Assembly: GCA_023525715.1 (NCBI GenBank)
Contig: CM042011.1
Coordinates: 65,277,354-65,341,353, forward strand
Direction of reading: 5' to 3'
DNA: 64,000 nt
Source of the DNA: Cichorium intybus
Lineage: Eukaryota; Streptophyta; Magnoliopsida; Asterales; Asteraceae
Within the stretch, counting starts at the first letter, position 1, and each line of letters opens with the position of its first letter. The notes under the pieces were generated by a model. It was not told where the DNA came from. It did not search any database and saw only the letters and a list, made by a program, of their open reading frames with translations. The position numbers and the translations under genes are program-made. Shown here piece by piece: positions 1 through 10,622 of the stretch.

Positions 1-32
1 TACTTAATAGACTTCCTCTTCGGAGTTTATAA

Positions 33-815
33 GTCGTTGATTCCGAAGATATCCAGCTTGATATTCAACTTGATATTCCCTTCAATCCGAAGACTTTTGC
101 CTTCCTTCAATTCGTCTCTTCGGTACCAGATGACCAGAAGGCAAGTTTTTGGACAAACAAGATAAACTTTCATGCCAAATACATTCAACGGCAGAGCTAT
201 GTTTGGAGCTTGAACAGGATAAAGAAAATCATTTCAATCAAAGAAGCTGAAGTCTATTCAGGCTTTAAAAATTATGAATTTCTTGTTCTAAGGGGGGCAG
301 ACAATGTTGAATCTAGGTTCACAATTGCAGACTTCCCAATCATGAATCCTATGGACTTCATCCAGATTCTTGATCTTCTCCGAAGTGGTGAGGCTGCTCA
401 TGCTGCAATGTCTGCTGTGACAATCAAAAATCACCTGCTGGGCTTTCTTAACAACTATCTTCTCCGATTTGCAAAACAAGACATGGAGCTATGTTCCTAC
501 TACAAACAACCCTTGAACACTCCTCCTGTTGTAGTTCGGAACATAGCTAGATTAAAAAATGGAGAGATCTTAGATGAACCATATGGCGTAGTTTTCAAAG
601 GACTTCGAAATGAAACCGAAGTCACAATCAAGTTCTTTGAAATTGACTACATAGGCCTCCATCCTTCCTCCTTCATTTCAGGAATGATTTCTCACGTGAA
701 CGCCTGCCATGCAAATTCCACTGAGAAGAAGAAGAAGTTCATAGATCATATGAACTGGTATCTTGCAGTAAGGAAGACTTTGAAGAGGGCATACAAGAGA
801 AACTTACGAGTATAG
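33..815 (+). CDS. C-terminal part of a copia accessory (env-like) ORF
   Basis: The frame is open from just after a stop at 30-32 to the stop at 815. No ATG decides a start, so this is probably the tail of a longer ORF lying left of the window or broken at 30-32. The product is soluble-looking, ends in a basic tail rich in Lys/Arg, and has no membrane segment. It stops about 20 bases before a polypurine tract and LTR, the place where SIRE/Maximus-type copia elements carry an extra ORF after pol. It shares no obvious sequence with the accessory ORF at 51,898-55,080, so the match is by position. Function is unknown. Confidence 0.5.
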   Translation, partial: VVDSEDIQLDIQLDIPFNPKTFAFLQFVSSVPDDQKASFWTNKINFHAKYIQRQSYVWSLNRIKKIISIKEAEVYSGFKNYEFLVLRGADNVESRFTIADFPIMNPMDFIQILDLLRSGEAAHAAMSAVTIKNHLLGFLNNYLLRFAKQDMELCSYYKQPLNTPPVVVRNIARLKNGEILDEPYGVVFKGLRNETEVTIKFFEIDYIGLHPSSFISGMISHVNACHANSTEKKKKFIDHMNWYLAVRKTLKRAYKRNLRV

Positions 816-835
816 GCTTCGGATACACTTCACAC

Positions 836-847
836 AAAGGGGGAGAT
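836..847 (+). other. polypurine tract of the leftmost copia element
   Basis: A purine run AAAGGGGGAGAT directly precedes the TGTTGAG start of the LTR, as expected for the plus-strand primer of a copia element read left to right. Confidence 0.8.
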
Positions 848-1356
848 TGTTGAGAAATTTTGTGATGAAGTGCTGATATATCCGAAGTCCAACCCATGAA
901 GAAAACCCCGAAGTGAAAAAACAAGAGAAGACACCGAAGTCTGAAGACTCCGAAATGAAATGCATAGAGGATCCGAAGACTTGACAGTCTGTCATCTTGT
1001 CTTTTGTGTGCACGCGTATAGTACAATACGTGTTGCATGAATCTTCTATCCTATTGGCTAGTACACTGATAGGATATTCTCTGTAAAAGGTGTACTATTG
1101 GTATCACTGATTCAGTATAAATATCAGTGATACCATACCGTGTCAAAAGCGAGATTACGAGATCAACTTACGAAAGTTGTATATCTCCAACATAGAAAAC
1201 CCAATTGTAAAACCAAGTTCTAATCAAATCATTCGGCACATGTTATTCATATCTCATTGTTCAATTAACTTAGTTGCATTATCATTGTATGATTGATTGA
1301 GTAATTGATTCCATATCTATATTAGTTCATCCAATCTCATATTTCAACACCCAACA
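848..1356 (+). mobile_element. 3' LTR of a copia element truncated by the window edge
   Basis: It starts TGTTGAGA after the polypurine tract and ends in CA, either ...TTCAACA at 1,349 or ...CCCAACA at 1,356. It contains a TATA box (1,116-1,122) inside a perfect inverted repeat. Its partner LTR would lie left of the window, so no target-site duplication can be tested. It abuts a LINE-like coding scrap, which suggests insertion into a LINE. Confidence 0.75.
1100..1134 (+). promoter_or_regulatory. LTR TATA box held in a 12-bp inverted repeat
   Basis: GGTATCACTGAT (1,100-1,111) and ATCAGTGATACC (1,123-1,134) are perfect inverted repeats separated by 11 bases that hold TATAAAT. The TATA box is therefore the loop of a potential cruciform or hairpin. 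Confidence 0.7.
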
Positions 1357-1381
1357 TGGTGAATGAAAGAGAAAGGAGAAG

Positions 1382-1509
1382 TTAAGGAAGTCTCTTTTGT
1401 ACTTGGCTATATGGTGTATTTGGAAAGCTCATAATGCCTTCCTCTTTCATAGACCCGGTCCAAGCCTCTTTGAGGCCCATGGCAAGATAGAAAATGAGGC
1501 CCTTTGCGA
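1382..1509 (+). pseudogene. LINE reverse-transcriptase C-terminal fragment
   Basis: Translation from 1,382 gives an open stretch with WCIWKAHNAFLFHR, the type of motif found after the RT domain of plant non-LTR retrotransposons. It runs without a stop into the junction with the next repeat at about 1,510. Too short to place in a clade. Confidence 0.5.
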
Positions 1510-1887
1510 TAAATGTTGTGATATAACATATTAGTCGAAGCTTATTCGTCCCTTGACCCAGACGGGAAACAGATATATGTTGGCCACTCGATGATTTTGA
1601 AGTTTACTGAAGTGCTGGCCAGCCAGGACTGAATTGATTCGTTCAATTAGAAGTCTGAGAGTCATAAGCAAAATCAGAAATCGGGAAACAGTGTCAGACA
1701 GAGATTGATCTCAATCCATGTCTCATATCTGAAAATATCTTGTTAGACGAAGGATCATCTGATCACTTATCTATGGACAGAACTGACTAGGTCAGAGTTC
1801 GGCAGCAGTTTCTAGGAAGCTACAGGTTGCTGATTAATTAGAGGTTAAATTGGTAATTATAGTCATAGACTTATCCAAGTAGGAGAC
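1510..1887 (+). repeat. 3' internal end of a gag-only copia, tandem partner
   Basis: This stretch matches 19,018-19,385, the internal sequence just before the 3' LTR of the gag-only element, with about 11 mismatches noticed. Here it sits directly before the 5' LTR at 1,888. An LTR preceded by the element's own 3' internal end means two copies once shared an LTR. The left copy is cut at about 1,510, where homology stops. Confidence 0.8.
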
Positions 1888-2184
1888 TGTTGGATTAGGT
1901 GTCTAAGCCATGACAAATAATTAGTATTTACCTAATTAACAGTAGCAAAGTCCATTTGGGTTGCCCTCATAGCTGGAGGTTTGATGGAAAGTTAAGTACC
2001 GAGAAAATGTTGATTTATTATATGACTAATAAATCAAGATATTGTTTGTTAATATATTATGGAGATAATATATTAATTAGAAATAATGTTATTTGATTAA
2101 TAATTAATCAGAAATTAATTGGATTGATTTCTGTGGCATTAATTAGATTAATCAGGAAGTCAGGGATTAAAGTCGTACAAATTC
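1888..2184 (+). repeat. 5' LTR of gag-only copia, first part
   Basis: It begins TGTTGGATTAGG after the purine-rich AAGTAGGAGAC and matches 19,386-19,682. It is interrupted at 2,184 by the SIRE-like element and resumes at 13,004; the last five bases AATTC are the target-site duplication. Confidence 0.9.
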
Positions 2185-3655
2185 TGATGAAAAATACGTT
2201 AGCTGATCTCCACGAACAAGGTTTTTAAGCCTATTACCGTGTGACAGATATGTATTTTATCTATATTATGCGGAATAAATAAGAGTTGCGGAATAAAATA
2301 AAGCGGTAAATCTAAACTAGACAGTATTTAAATAGACAGAAAGCGGTAAATAAAGTAAATGTTAGAAGTTAGAGGTTAGATGTAATAAACGCCATTATCA
2401 ACGATAACGTGTTTTTAAAATAAGTAAAAAAGGTTAGAAGTTAGAAGTTAGAAGTTAGAAATTAGATGTTAAATGTAATAAACGCCATTATCAACGATAA
2501 CGTGTTTTTACAATAAATAAAAAAGGTTAGAAGTTAGAAGTTAGAAGTTAGATGTCTCGGTTAAATACAGTCCACATATGTTTTCGTTGTCACGGTTCAA
2601 TTCGGGTGTATTGGAAGTTTGGTACAGTTGATTTATTACAGTTTAAATAAATCAATAACGACACATATAGTTTTAAAAGAACTTATCGATAGTTGCGGAA
2701 GATAGCGTTTTTCTTGATATGTCGATTTCTTGTTCTTCACGGTGAGATGATGTTTTGGTGATTTTTGGTGTCGGGTAGAGGTTGTTTAGAGGTTTGGAGT
2801 TTGGTGTTGGGTAAGGGTTGTTTAGAGGTTTGAGGTTTGGTGTCGGGTGGAGGTTTTGTTTCTTGCGGTTTTTCGGTTTGATCTTCGTTGCCAAATGCAG
2901 AGATTATAGAATTTAGAGGCTTCTGGTCGTGAGTATGCTTGAGGATAGTAAGTGTATGTTGTATTGTGTGTCTAAAATCAGCTAGAGGAAGCTTGTATTT
3001 ATAGTCTGTTCCAGCGGAGATCGGGTCGCGATCCTTATGGGATCGGGTCGCGATCTCGAGTGGTTCCCGCTTTTGTGCTGGCCACTACCCGTCTCGGTGG
3101 AGTTGGTCGCTGAGATCGGGTCGCGATGGGATAAATATCGAGTCGCGATCTAGGTCGGGTCGCGATCGATGGAAGATCGGGTCGTGATCTCAAGTGGTTC
3201 CCTGCTTTTGTTCTGGCCACTACCCGACTCGGTGGAGTTGGTCGCTGAGATCGGGTCGCGATGTATAGATGATCGGGTCGCGATCCGGGTCGGGTCGCGA
3301 TGGGTGGAAGGTCGGGTCGTGATCTCGTCGGGTTGCCATAGGCTCGCGATCCTTGGTCAGCAAAGCGTCACGTGTGTGTCATCAGATCGGGTCGCGATCT
3401 GGATGAGATCGGGTCGCGATCTGCACTGTTCCAGCCTTTTTCTTCTTTTGTTTTGATTTTCTTCATTTCGGGACACATGAGCTGTTGGGTCGCGATTTCT
3501 GTCGCTGGGTGACATTTTTGCTCTTTGGTACATAGCGTCATTTTCTCCGGTTTGGTTGATCTCGAATTTATGCAATCTGAAATAAACTGTTAATAAAAAC
3601 ATTTCGACTTATTTCAGTGATGGTCACATAAAAACATAAAAAACATTATTCAACA
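2185..3655 (-). repeat. 3' LTR of the SIRE-like element
   Basis: On the minus strand it starts TGTTGAATAATG and ends TTTTTCATCA. It contains runs of GTTAGAA (2,425-2,470 and 2,523-2,555), a TATA box (TATAAATA, 3,003-2,996 on the minus strand) and, upstream of that, an array of TCGCGA-centred palindromes. Confidence 0.95.
3018..3497 (-). repeat. array of CG-rich palindromic motifs in the LTR U3
   Basis: About 14 copies of the motif GATCGCGACCCGATC (minus strand; some with one or two changes) lie in 480 bp. Part of the array repeats with a unit of about 120-130 bp including a GTGCTGGCCACTACCC segment. It ends just upstream of the minus-strand TATA box, the position of an LTR enhancer. Confidence 0.85.
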
Positions 3656-5130
3656 ATTTCCCCCTATGTGATCATTAATGAAATGAGGAAAAAAATGTTT
3701 GATTGAAATTCTTGAAATTTGGATAAGATATTTATAAAACCATATCACTTGTTTTGAAAGAGTGTGACTAGATTTTACTTATGTTTTGAAAAATGTTTGT
3801 CAAGAATATTTGTTTCTGAATCACAGTCTCGAGTTCGATTATCAAAAGGTTTTTGTATATGTATTTTCATAATATTCCTTAAGATTTTATAGCATTTATA
3901 AGGACGACAAGTGATCTTAATAGGTCGATTCAGATGAACGCTCATAGGTATAGCTCACACTTGACTGAGGTGTTTGTTTGTTCTGGGTGCAGAACTGGTG
4001 TATAATCACTAAAGATGAGTGATATCTCTCAGTTTGAAGGTGTTGACTTATGCTTAATGTGGATTTATACCTATATACTTTAGTCACTTGGTCTTCATAT
4101 TAGATAATCAATCACATAAGACTGGTTTCGGCATTACTCAGAGGGTTTCTTCATTCATGCCATTGATGTTCACTCTCTCTCCGTCGGGAAATACATGTAG
4201 AGGGGTTTAGAAATTTTCATAGTGCAGTTTGCAACTAAGAATATTCAATTATGAAAGCTACAGTATCCCGGTAAATCTTCGGTTTTGAACAGCTATATTT
4301 GATAAAGCTATTGAGAATTCGTTGTTTTGAGAGGTGTCTGTCTTGATGGATTGTTGCTGTAAATCTTCTTTTTCTTTGGTGATGTGTTCACCTTTGTCTT
4401 TATCTTTTCTTGATTTGTGCGAATACACCTTGTGTAAAAGATATCTGATGTGGTTACCAATTGTGATTTGTTGACAGCATTTGTTGGATATGACTTTGTC
4501 GTTTCTTCATTTGTCAGATTCGTTATGCCAGATGATCAGTCTTTTCTTTGAAGTGGTTTGATTGAGGATAGGGATAGGTGATATAATAGACAGTTTGTCT
4601 AATATATAAGAAAATGAAAGTATCGTCCCTGGTCATTTTGATATCTAAGCAAAAATGAGACTAGCATCACGGTATAAGAGTATAAATCCTATAAGTCATA
4701 ATGAAAACACCTTTGCTCACAGAAATGAATTCCACTTAGCAGTTAAAGACGAGGCACAATTTCTCACATGGGTTTGGTTTTCATCTGAATCTCCTGATCT
4801 TATGTCCCTTTACAGATAAAATCGTTATAATTTGAAATAAATTCAAAGGGAATAGGAGAATGTACATAACAAAAATGTTTGAAATTTGAACCTTCTCTTT
4901 AATTAAGAATCAATATAACTGAGAACATTCATCGAGCATAAGTATCTGAAAATTTAGTCAAGAAGATGTTAATCACATGGTTCTATAAAAGCTTATTATG
5001 ACAAGTCTTTTATTGTATTTTTGAAGATTTGTTTTTCTGAATGTTTTTGGAAATTTTGGTTATTTGAATGTTTTTGGAAAATTTTGTTTATGAAAGTAAA
5101 CACTCTTTTGTACAAACAAAAGGTAAGAGA
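3656..5130 (-). other. non-coding region between pol and 3' LTR of the SIRE-like element
   Basis: A polypurine tract AGGGGGAAAT lies next to the LTR (minus strand, 3,665-3,656). The rest has no long ORF in either strand and no similarity I can see to the accessory ORF of the other copia elements. SIRE relatives often carry an env-like ORF here; this copy does not show one. Confidence 0.7.
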
Positions 5131-8100
5131 TTAGGGATGGATGTTATCTGGATTCAACATTCCTAGACGGCCTAGGAAGTATTGAAACTTGGTTTCGTCT
5201 AGTGCCTTAGTAAAGACATCGGCAATTTGATCTTCTGTGTTTATGAAGTGCAATTCGATATGACCTTTTTGAATATTATCTTTGAGGAAATGATATCGAA
5301 TGTCGATATGCTTTGTCATGGAATGGTGCACTGGATTGTGAGAAATGGCAATTGCGCTGGTTGAATCACAAAATATGGGAATTTGTGATACTTTGTAGCC
5401 ATAGTCACGTAATTGAGTTTGCATCCACATGACTTGTGAACAGCAGCTTGCGGCAGCTACATATTCAGCTTCTGCAGTTGAAGTGGACACGCATGATTGT
5501 TTCTTTGAAGTCCAACTTACAAGTCTGCCTCCAAGAAATTGGCAAGAACCAGATGTGCTTTTTCTGTCTAGTCTGCATCCTCCATAGTCGGAGTCGGTGA
5601 AGGCATTAAGCTGAAAATCAGAGTTAGCTGGATACCAAAGGCCAAGAGATGGAGTTCCTTTAAGATATTTGAAAATTCTTTTCACAGCTATGGCATGAGA
5701 TTCCATAGGATTGGCTTGGTATCTGGCACAGACACATGTAGAGAACATGATGTCGGGTCTGCTGGCTGTGAGGTATAGGAGTGATCCTATCATTCCTCGA
5801 TATTTCTTTTGATCAACAGGCTTGCCATTTAAGTCTGCATCTAATTTGTAACCAAGGGCCATTGGGGTTTTTGCTGTATTTGATTTGTCAAGAGAAAAAC
5901 GAGTTAGAAGATTTTTAACATAATTTTCTTGATTGATGAAAATTCCATCTGACGATTGTTTGACTTGTAGTCCAAGAAAAGTAGTCATTTCTCCTATCAT
6001 GCTCATCTCAAATTTGCTCTTCATCAAATCTGCAAACTTGATACTCAACGATTCATCAGTAGAACCGAAAATTATGTCATCGACATATATTTGAACGATT
6101 AACAGATGTTTATTAAAAATTTTACGAAAGAGAGTTTGATAAATTGAACCTCTTTTGAATCCTGATTCTTCTAGAAATGTTGACAATGTTGAATACCAGG
6201 CTCGAGGTGCTTGTTTTAAGCCGTAAACTGCTTTTTGTAACTTAAAACTGTGATTTGGGAACTGTGGATCTTCAAAACCTGGAGGTTGTTGAATATACAC
6301 ATCACGATCAATCTCTCCATGTAAAAATGCACATTTTACATCCATTTGGTAAACTTTGAAGTTCTTGTGTGCTGCATATGCTAGAAAGATACGAATGGCT
6401 TCGAGTCTTGCAACTGGAGCATAAGTTTCATCGTAATCGATTCCTTCTTGTTGAGAATAGCCCTTGACGACAAGTCTTGCTTTGTTTCGACAAACTATGC
6501 CTTGATCATCGGTTTTGTTTCTGAAAACCCATCTTGAACCTACTACAGTAACATCGGGAGGAGTAGGAACAAGATCCCATACTTGGTTTCTTTCAAATTC
6601 AGCTAGTTCTTCTTGCATGGCTTTGACCCAGTCTGGATCTTTGAGAGCTGAATGGATGGTTTTGGGTTCAGTCATAGACAAGAATGCTCCGTATAAACAT
6701 TCATTTGAGGAAGCGGCTCTTGTTTGAATACCAGAATTGGGATCTCCTATAATTTGTTCTATAGGATGATTCTTGGTCCATTTGTTTAGGCGAGTTTTTT
6801 CAGGTATTTCGATTGGTGTTTCTATGTCCCATTGTTCTTCTTGGTCAGGTGATTCTGTTGGGAATAGATTTTGGTTGTTGTCAGATATGTCTTTTTGGAT
6901 TATAGGGTGAGAATGAGGTAAAGAAGGTTCCCCCATAGATGATGCACTGGGATCATTTTGGACAGGTGGATTGGGAGTGTTTAAAGAGGAATTCAGTGTT
7001 GGTAATTCCCCCTCGACTTGACCTGCATTTTCTTGGTTTGATTGTGAAGTTTCTGCATCGGAGGTTCCTGTAGGAATTGTAGAAGATGTTAGAAATTCAG
7101 AACTATAAGCGGTTTTGGGTTGTTCAAAAAGTAAATCAAGATCAATTTCTATGTTCATGTCAGGAGATGGTGTTTGTGGAATTGGATTTTGAAAAATAGT
7201 ATCTATCATTTGTGAACCAAAATGTTCACGATCCAATTTTCTGACATAAAATTCATCGAAGTGGACATCGGTACTTTCTTCAATTACTCTTGTGCGTTTG
7301 TTCAGTACTCGATAAGCAGCTGAGGTAAAAGAGTAACCAAGGAAAATTCCTTCGTCTGATCTTGATTCAAATTTTGAAAGGTGATCTTTGTTATTCTTTA
7401 TGAAGCATCGACAACCAAAAATATGAAAGAATTTGATGTTTGGTTTTCGGTTATTAATGACTTCATATGGTGTTTTATGAAGTTGTTTGTGGATTAAAGA
7501 ACGATTTTGAGTATAGCAAGCTGTGGCTATTGCTTCTGCCCAGAAGTATTGTGGCAGATCAGCAAAGATGAGCATTGATCTTGCAGCTTCGCACAGAGTT
7601 CGGTTCTTTCTTTCAACAACGCCGTTTTGTTGAGGAGTGTAAGGGGCTGAAAAGTTGTGTTCGATGCCTTTGTTTTTGAGAAATGAGTCTAGAGTTATGT
7701 TTTTGAACTCTAAACCATTGTCACTTCGGATTCTTCGAACTGGTCGTTTGAGCTTTAATTCAATCTGTTTGATGAAGTTGATTATTTCTTCAGGTGCTTC
7801 TGACTTTAGCCTTAAAAAGAAAACCCAAGTAAAGCGTGAGTAATCATCAATAATAACAAGGATGTATTTCTTCCCTTTTATGCTTTGGGTTTTTGCAGGG
7901 CCGCAAAGATCAATGTGCAGTAATTCTAGTGGTTCGGTTACACTAGATTCAGGAATGCTTTTATGAGAGGATTTGGACAGTTTTCCTCCTTCACAAGCTG
8001 CACAAAGAGTTTCATTATCAAGTTTCAGAAGCGGCAGTCCGCGAACAAGATCATTTGCAATCAACTTGTTGATGTAGCCGAAATTGAGATGGGAAAGACG

Positions 8101-8547
8101 ACGATGCCACAACCAACTAATATCAGCAGAAGCTTTGGACAAGAGACAGATGTCTGGTTTTCCATAGATAATGTCCATATCTAGTGGATACATGTTGCCT
8201 AGACGATCAGAATTAACTAGAATGGCTTTGGTCTTGGCATCTGTGATTATGCTTCGTTGTTTGGTGAAAAGAACTTCATGATTGTTGTCACAAAGTTGTG
8301 ATACGCTGATTAGGTTGTGTTTCAGGCCGTCAACATAGGCTACTTTCTTGATGGTGAAGTGACCATTTGTTATGTTTCCATAACCTTTGATTCTTGCAGT
8401 CATGTTATTTCCAAAAGTCACATCTTGTTTAGATTCTGTGGGTTTGAAGTCTCGTAGAAAGCTTTGGTTTCCTGTCATATGCTTGGAGCAGCCACTATCG
8501 ATATACCATGTGCCATCCTTGGGCTCTCCAGCACAAAATGCCTGCAA
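5131..8547 (-). CDS. pol: copia pol polyprotein (protease, integrase, RT, RNase H)
   Basis: 1,138 codons without interruption. Order: aspartic protease with WYIDSGCSKHMTG (about residues 14-26); GAG-pre-integrase zinc site starting LWHRRLSHLN; integrase with HIDLCGP, RSDNGLEF and the PQQNGVVERKNR glutamate (about 205-330); a low-complexity linker; reverse transcriptase from WVFRNK with the catalytic YVDDIIFG near residue 822; RNase H with TDSDYGG, STAEAEY and HHSMTKHIDIRYHF. All signature residues are present. The frame is shared with the gag ORF upstream but a TAA at 8,548-8,550 separates them; the listed start is the codon after that stop (TTG), not a true start. Enzymes for copying and inserting the element. 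Confidence 0.95.
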   Translation of the reverse strand: MQAFCAGEPKDGTWYIDSGCSKHMTGNQSFLRDFKPTESKQDVTFGNNMTARIKGYGNITNGHFTIKKVAYVDGLKHNLISVSQLCDNNHEVLFTKQRSIITDAKTKAILVNSDRLGNMYPLDMDIIYGKPDICLLSKASADISWLWHRRLSHLNFGYINKLIANDLVRGLPLLKLDNETLCAACEGGKLSKSSHKSIPESSVTEPLELLHIDLCGPAKTQSIKGKKYILVIIDDYSRFTWVFFLRLKSEAPEEIINFIKQIELKLKRPVRRIRSDNGLEFKNITLDSFLKNKGIEHNFSAPYTPQQNGVVERKNRTLCEAARSMLIFADLPQYFWAEAIATACYTQNRSLIHKQLHKTPYEVINNRKPNIKFFHIFGCRCFIKNNKDHLSKFESRSDEGIFLGYSFTSAAYRVLNKRTRVIEESTDVHFDEFYVRKLDREHFGSQMIDTIFQNPIPQTPSPDMNIEIDLDLLFEQPKTAYSSEFLTSSTIPTGTSDAETSQSNQENAGQVEGELPTLNSSLNTPNPPVQNDPSASSMGEPSLPHSHPIIQKDISDNNQNLFPTESPDQEEQWDIETPIEIPEKTRLNKWTKNHPIEQIIGDPNSGIQTRAASSNECLYGAFLSMTEPKTIHSALKDPDWVKAMQEELAEFERNQVWDLVPTPPDVTVVGSRWVFRNKTDDQGIVCRNKARLVVKGYSQQEGIDYDETYAPVARLEAIRIFLAYAAHKNFKVYQMDVKCAFLHGEIDRDVYIQQPPGFEDPQFPNHSFKLQKAVYGLKQAPRAWYSTLSTFLEESGFKRGSIYQTLFRKIFNKHLLIVQIYVDDIIFGSTDESLSIKFADLMKSKFEMSMIGEMTTFLGLQVKQSSDGIFINQENYVKNLLTRFSLDKSNTAKTPMALGYKLDADLNGKPVDQKKYRGMIGSLLYLTASRPDIMFSTCVCARYQANPMESHAIAVKRIFKYLKGTPSLGLWYPANSDFQLNAFTDSDYGGCRLDRKSTSGSCQFLGGRLVSWTSKKQSCVSTSTAEAEYVAAASCCSQVMWMQTQLRDYGYKVSQIPIFCDSTSAIAISHNPVHHSMTKHIDIRYHFLKDNIQKGHIELHFINTEDQIADVFTKALDETKFQYFLGRLGMLNPDNIHP

Positions 8548-8649
8548 TTAGACAGAAATTTTAGGTACCCAAACCATGGAGGGTCCTGATTTGTTAATGG
8601 TTTTCGGTGATTTGAAATCATTATGGTTTCTGTTAATTTGACGAAGTGG

Positions 8650-10587
8650 TTAAGGCAAGATTTGACTTATCAGATTTTCCCAATTTAAGATTTGTTTTTG
8701 AAAACCTGTCAGTTGAAATGGTCTTTGCTTTTGTGAGAAGTATCCTATATGTGAAGTTCTGTTTGATAACCTTTCTTTGTATCTTGGATCTGAATGGTTT
8801 TGGAAAACACTTTGATGATGGAATGGAATTTGGTGAAATGATGGTTTCTGAAAGTTCCCTGAGAGATTGAAGTTTATCTTTTGAAAGCGATTTTGAATTG
8901 GTTTTTGAAACGGTTTTTGTTTTGGATTAAAGGTTTGGTTTTGTGGCACAGCGCTTGGTTTCAAAGGTTTTTCTTTGAAAACAATGGGCCTGCTTTGTTC
9001 TTTTGGTTTACAGACAGCTTGAATGGTTTGTTTATTTGTCTGTTGTTTCTTTGAATACTTTTGTCCCAGATTATTCTTTCCAATAAAGGTTGAGTTTAAA
9101 GAGGGAAAGACAGTTGGAACAGAAGTACTGCCATTTTGATGATCAGAATTTTCTCCATTTAAGAAATTTTCAAGTTTGATTGTGCCATCATTCATTGTTA
9201 GTTTAGTAGATCTCAATTGATGAGTTACTGAACTAGCAGAGTCTGATTCGGATTTTAAAACTCTTTTGAAAGACTTTTTGGAAACAGTGAAAGCAGTATC
9301 ATCTGGGCTACAGTTGATAACTGTTTCGTCATCTGAATCTTCCTCATTAGCAGATGAGAAAAAGTCTGGTTGAGGTGATTTAGAGTTTTCACTAATTTTC
9401 CCATTTTTCTTTTCAGTTTCTTCATTTTCAAAAGATTCTCTTCCAATTCCCGGTTTATAATTCGTATCAATTTTGCCAGTTCCTAAGTTATTTGCTTTAG
9501 TGAAAACATCATCACTCAATTTTCTGGCAATATTGATAGAATCCAGTTTTCCTTGAAATCTTTGATTTTCGGATTCAAGAAATTTGATTTGCTTTGAAGA
9601 ATCATCTAGTTTTAGGATTAAACTCGAGTTATTGTCAGTTAAATCTTGAACCTTTTGTTTTAACTGAAGGACTTCCTTTTCTAAGATATCTTTTATTTCA
9701 GATGAAATAACAGATTGATTTTTTATTTCTAAGTCCCTTTTTTGTTTTAGAGCTTCATTTAATTGTTCTAGGATGTGATTATTTTCTTCAGATTTTCGTT
9801 CAATGTCTCTTTCAAGTTTGTCTCTAGTCCTTGTGGATTCTCCAAATCTGAGTTGCAAGGTTTGTAATTCAGATTTGTAGATATCAGATTTAACTATTGT
9901 GTCATGATACAGTCTGAGATCAGCTTTTAGACTGTTCTCAATCTTAGTCATGTGGGACTCAAATGGTGTTTTTGAAAGACCGAGATCTGAGATCATAGAC
10001 CATACCTGATCGATGACATATGGAGCTCTTGTGGTTGGTTCATTGTCAGCCATGAAGCAGAAGTTTGACTGAGCTGGTTCAGTGTCGGTTTCATCATCAG
10101 AAGTTGGCCAATATTCCACGCTAGGTTCGTGGAATGCCATCAAAGCTTTTTGCTTTGCTTTCTGTTCTTGTTTCTTCAGCTCTTCGGCTTTTTGAGCATA
10201 GTAGGCTGAGTCTTTGACTTTGACTTTGGCTCGACAATCTCGGGCATAATGATTTAGTCCTTTGCATTTGTGACAAATGATTACGTCATCATCATCATCG
10301 TTATTGTCAGCCTTTTGGCTCTTAACAGGTGGTCTTTCAGATGTTTGAGTTTGTTTCTGTTGAGATGGTTGTGAATGATTTTTCTGAAATCCAGAACTTT
10401 GGTTATTATAAGAGTTGTGATTATTTTGAAAACCGCGATTCTGAAAGTTTTGTCCAAAAGTGGATCTTTGTTGAAAATTTGGTCTGAAGTTTGATTGATT
10501 ATGATGTGGCAAAAATCTTTCGAGATTAGTGTTTGCTACCAAAGCGCACAATTGTTGGTAATCAGCTTCATTATTTGGATCAGACAA
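8650..10587 (-). CDS. gag: C-terminal gag with zinc knuckle and coiled coil
   Basis: 645 codons. An Asn/Gln-rich start is followed by one retroviral zinc knuckle CHKCKGLNHYARDC (CX2CX4HX4C, about residues 102-115), then about 150 residues of heptad-rich Leu/Glu/Lys sequence predicted to form a coiled coil (about 225-345), then a Ser/acidic stretch and a basic Gln/Phe-rich tail. It is in the same frame as pol, divided by TAA codons at 8,650-8,652 and 8,548-8,550. The frame stays open upstream to about 10,640, where a one-base shift separates it from the N-terminal gag. Binds RNA and builds the virus-like particle. Confidence 0.9.
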   Translation of the reverse strand: MSDPNNEADYQQLCALVANTNLERFLPHHNQSNFRPNFQQRSTFGQNFQNRGFQNNHNSYNNQSSGFQKNHSQPSQQKQTQTSERPPVKSQKADNNDDDDDVIICHKCKGLNHYARDCRAKVKVKDSAYYAQKAEELKKQEQKAKQKALMAFHEPSVEYWPTSDDETDTEPAQSNFCFMADNEPTTRAPYVIDQVWSMISDLGLSKTPFESHMTKIENSLKADLRLYHDTIVKSDIYKSELQTLQLRFGESTRTRDKLERDIERKSEENNHILEQLNEALKQKRDLEIKNQSVISSEIKDILEKEVLQLKQKVQDLTDNNSSLILKLDDSSKQIKFLESENQRFQGKLDSINIARKLSDDVFTKANNLGTGKIDTNYKPGIGRESFENEETEKKNGKISENSKSPQPDFFSSANEEDSDDETVINCSPDDTAFTVSKKSFKRVLKSESDSASSVTHQLRSTKLTMNDGTIKLENFLNGENSDHQNGSTSVPTVFPSLNSTFIGKNNLGQKYSKKQQTNKQTIQAVCKPKEQSRPIVFKEKPLKPSAVPQNQTFNPKQKPFQKPIQNRFQKINFNLSGNFQKPSFHQIPFHHQSVFQNHSDPRYKERLSNRTSHIGYFSQKQRPFQLTGFQKQILNWENLISQILP

Positions 10588-10622
10588 GTCACAAGAATTA
10601 CTTGAAAAAGCTTGGTTTTGAT

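Noticed and set aside
3018..3497. CRISPR-like array of regularly repeated motifs
   Set aside because: Spacing is irregular, spacers are themselves repeated, the array lies inside an LTR and this is plant nuclear DNA.
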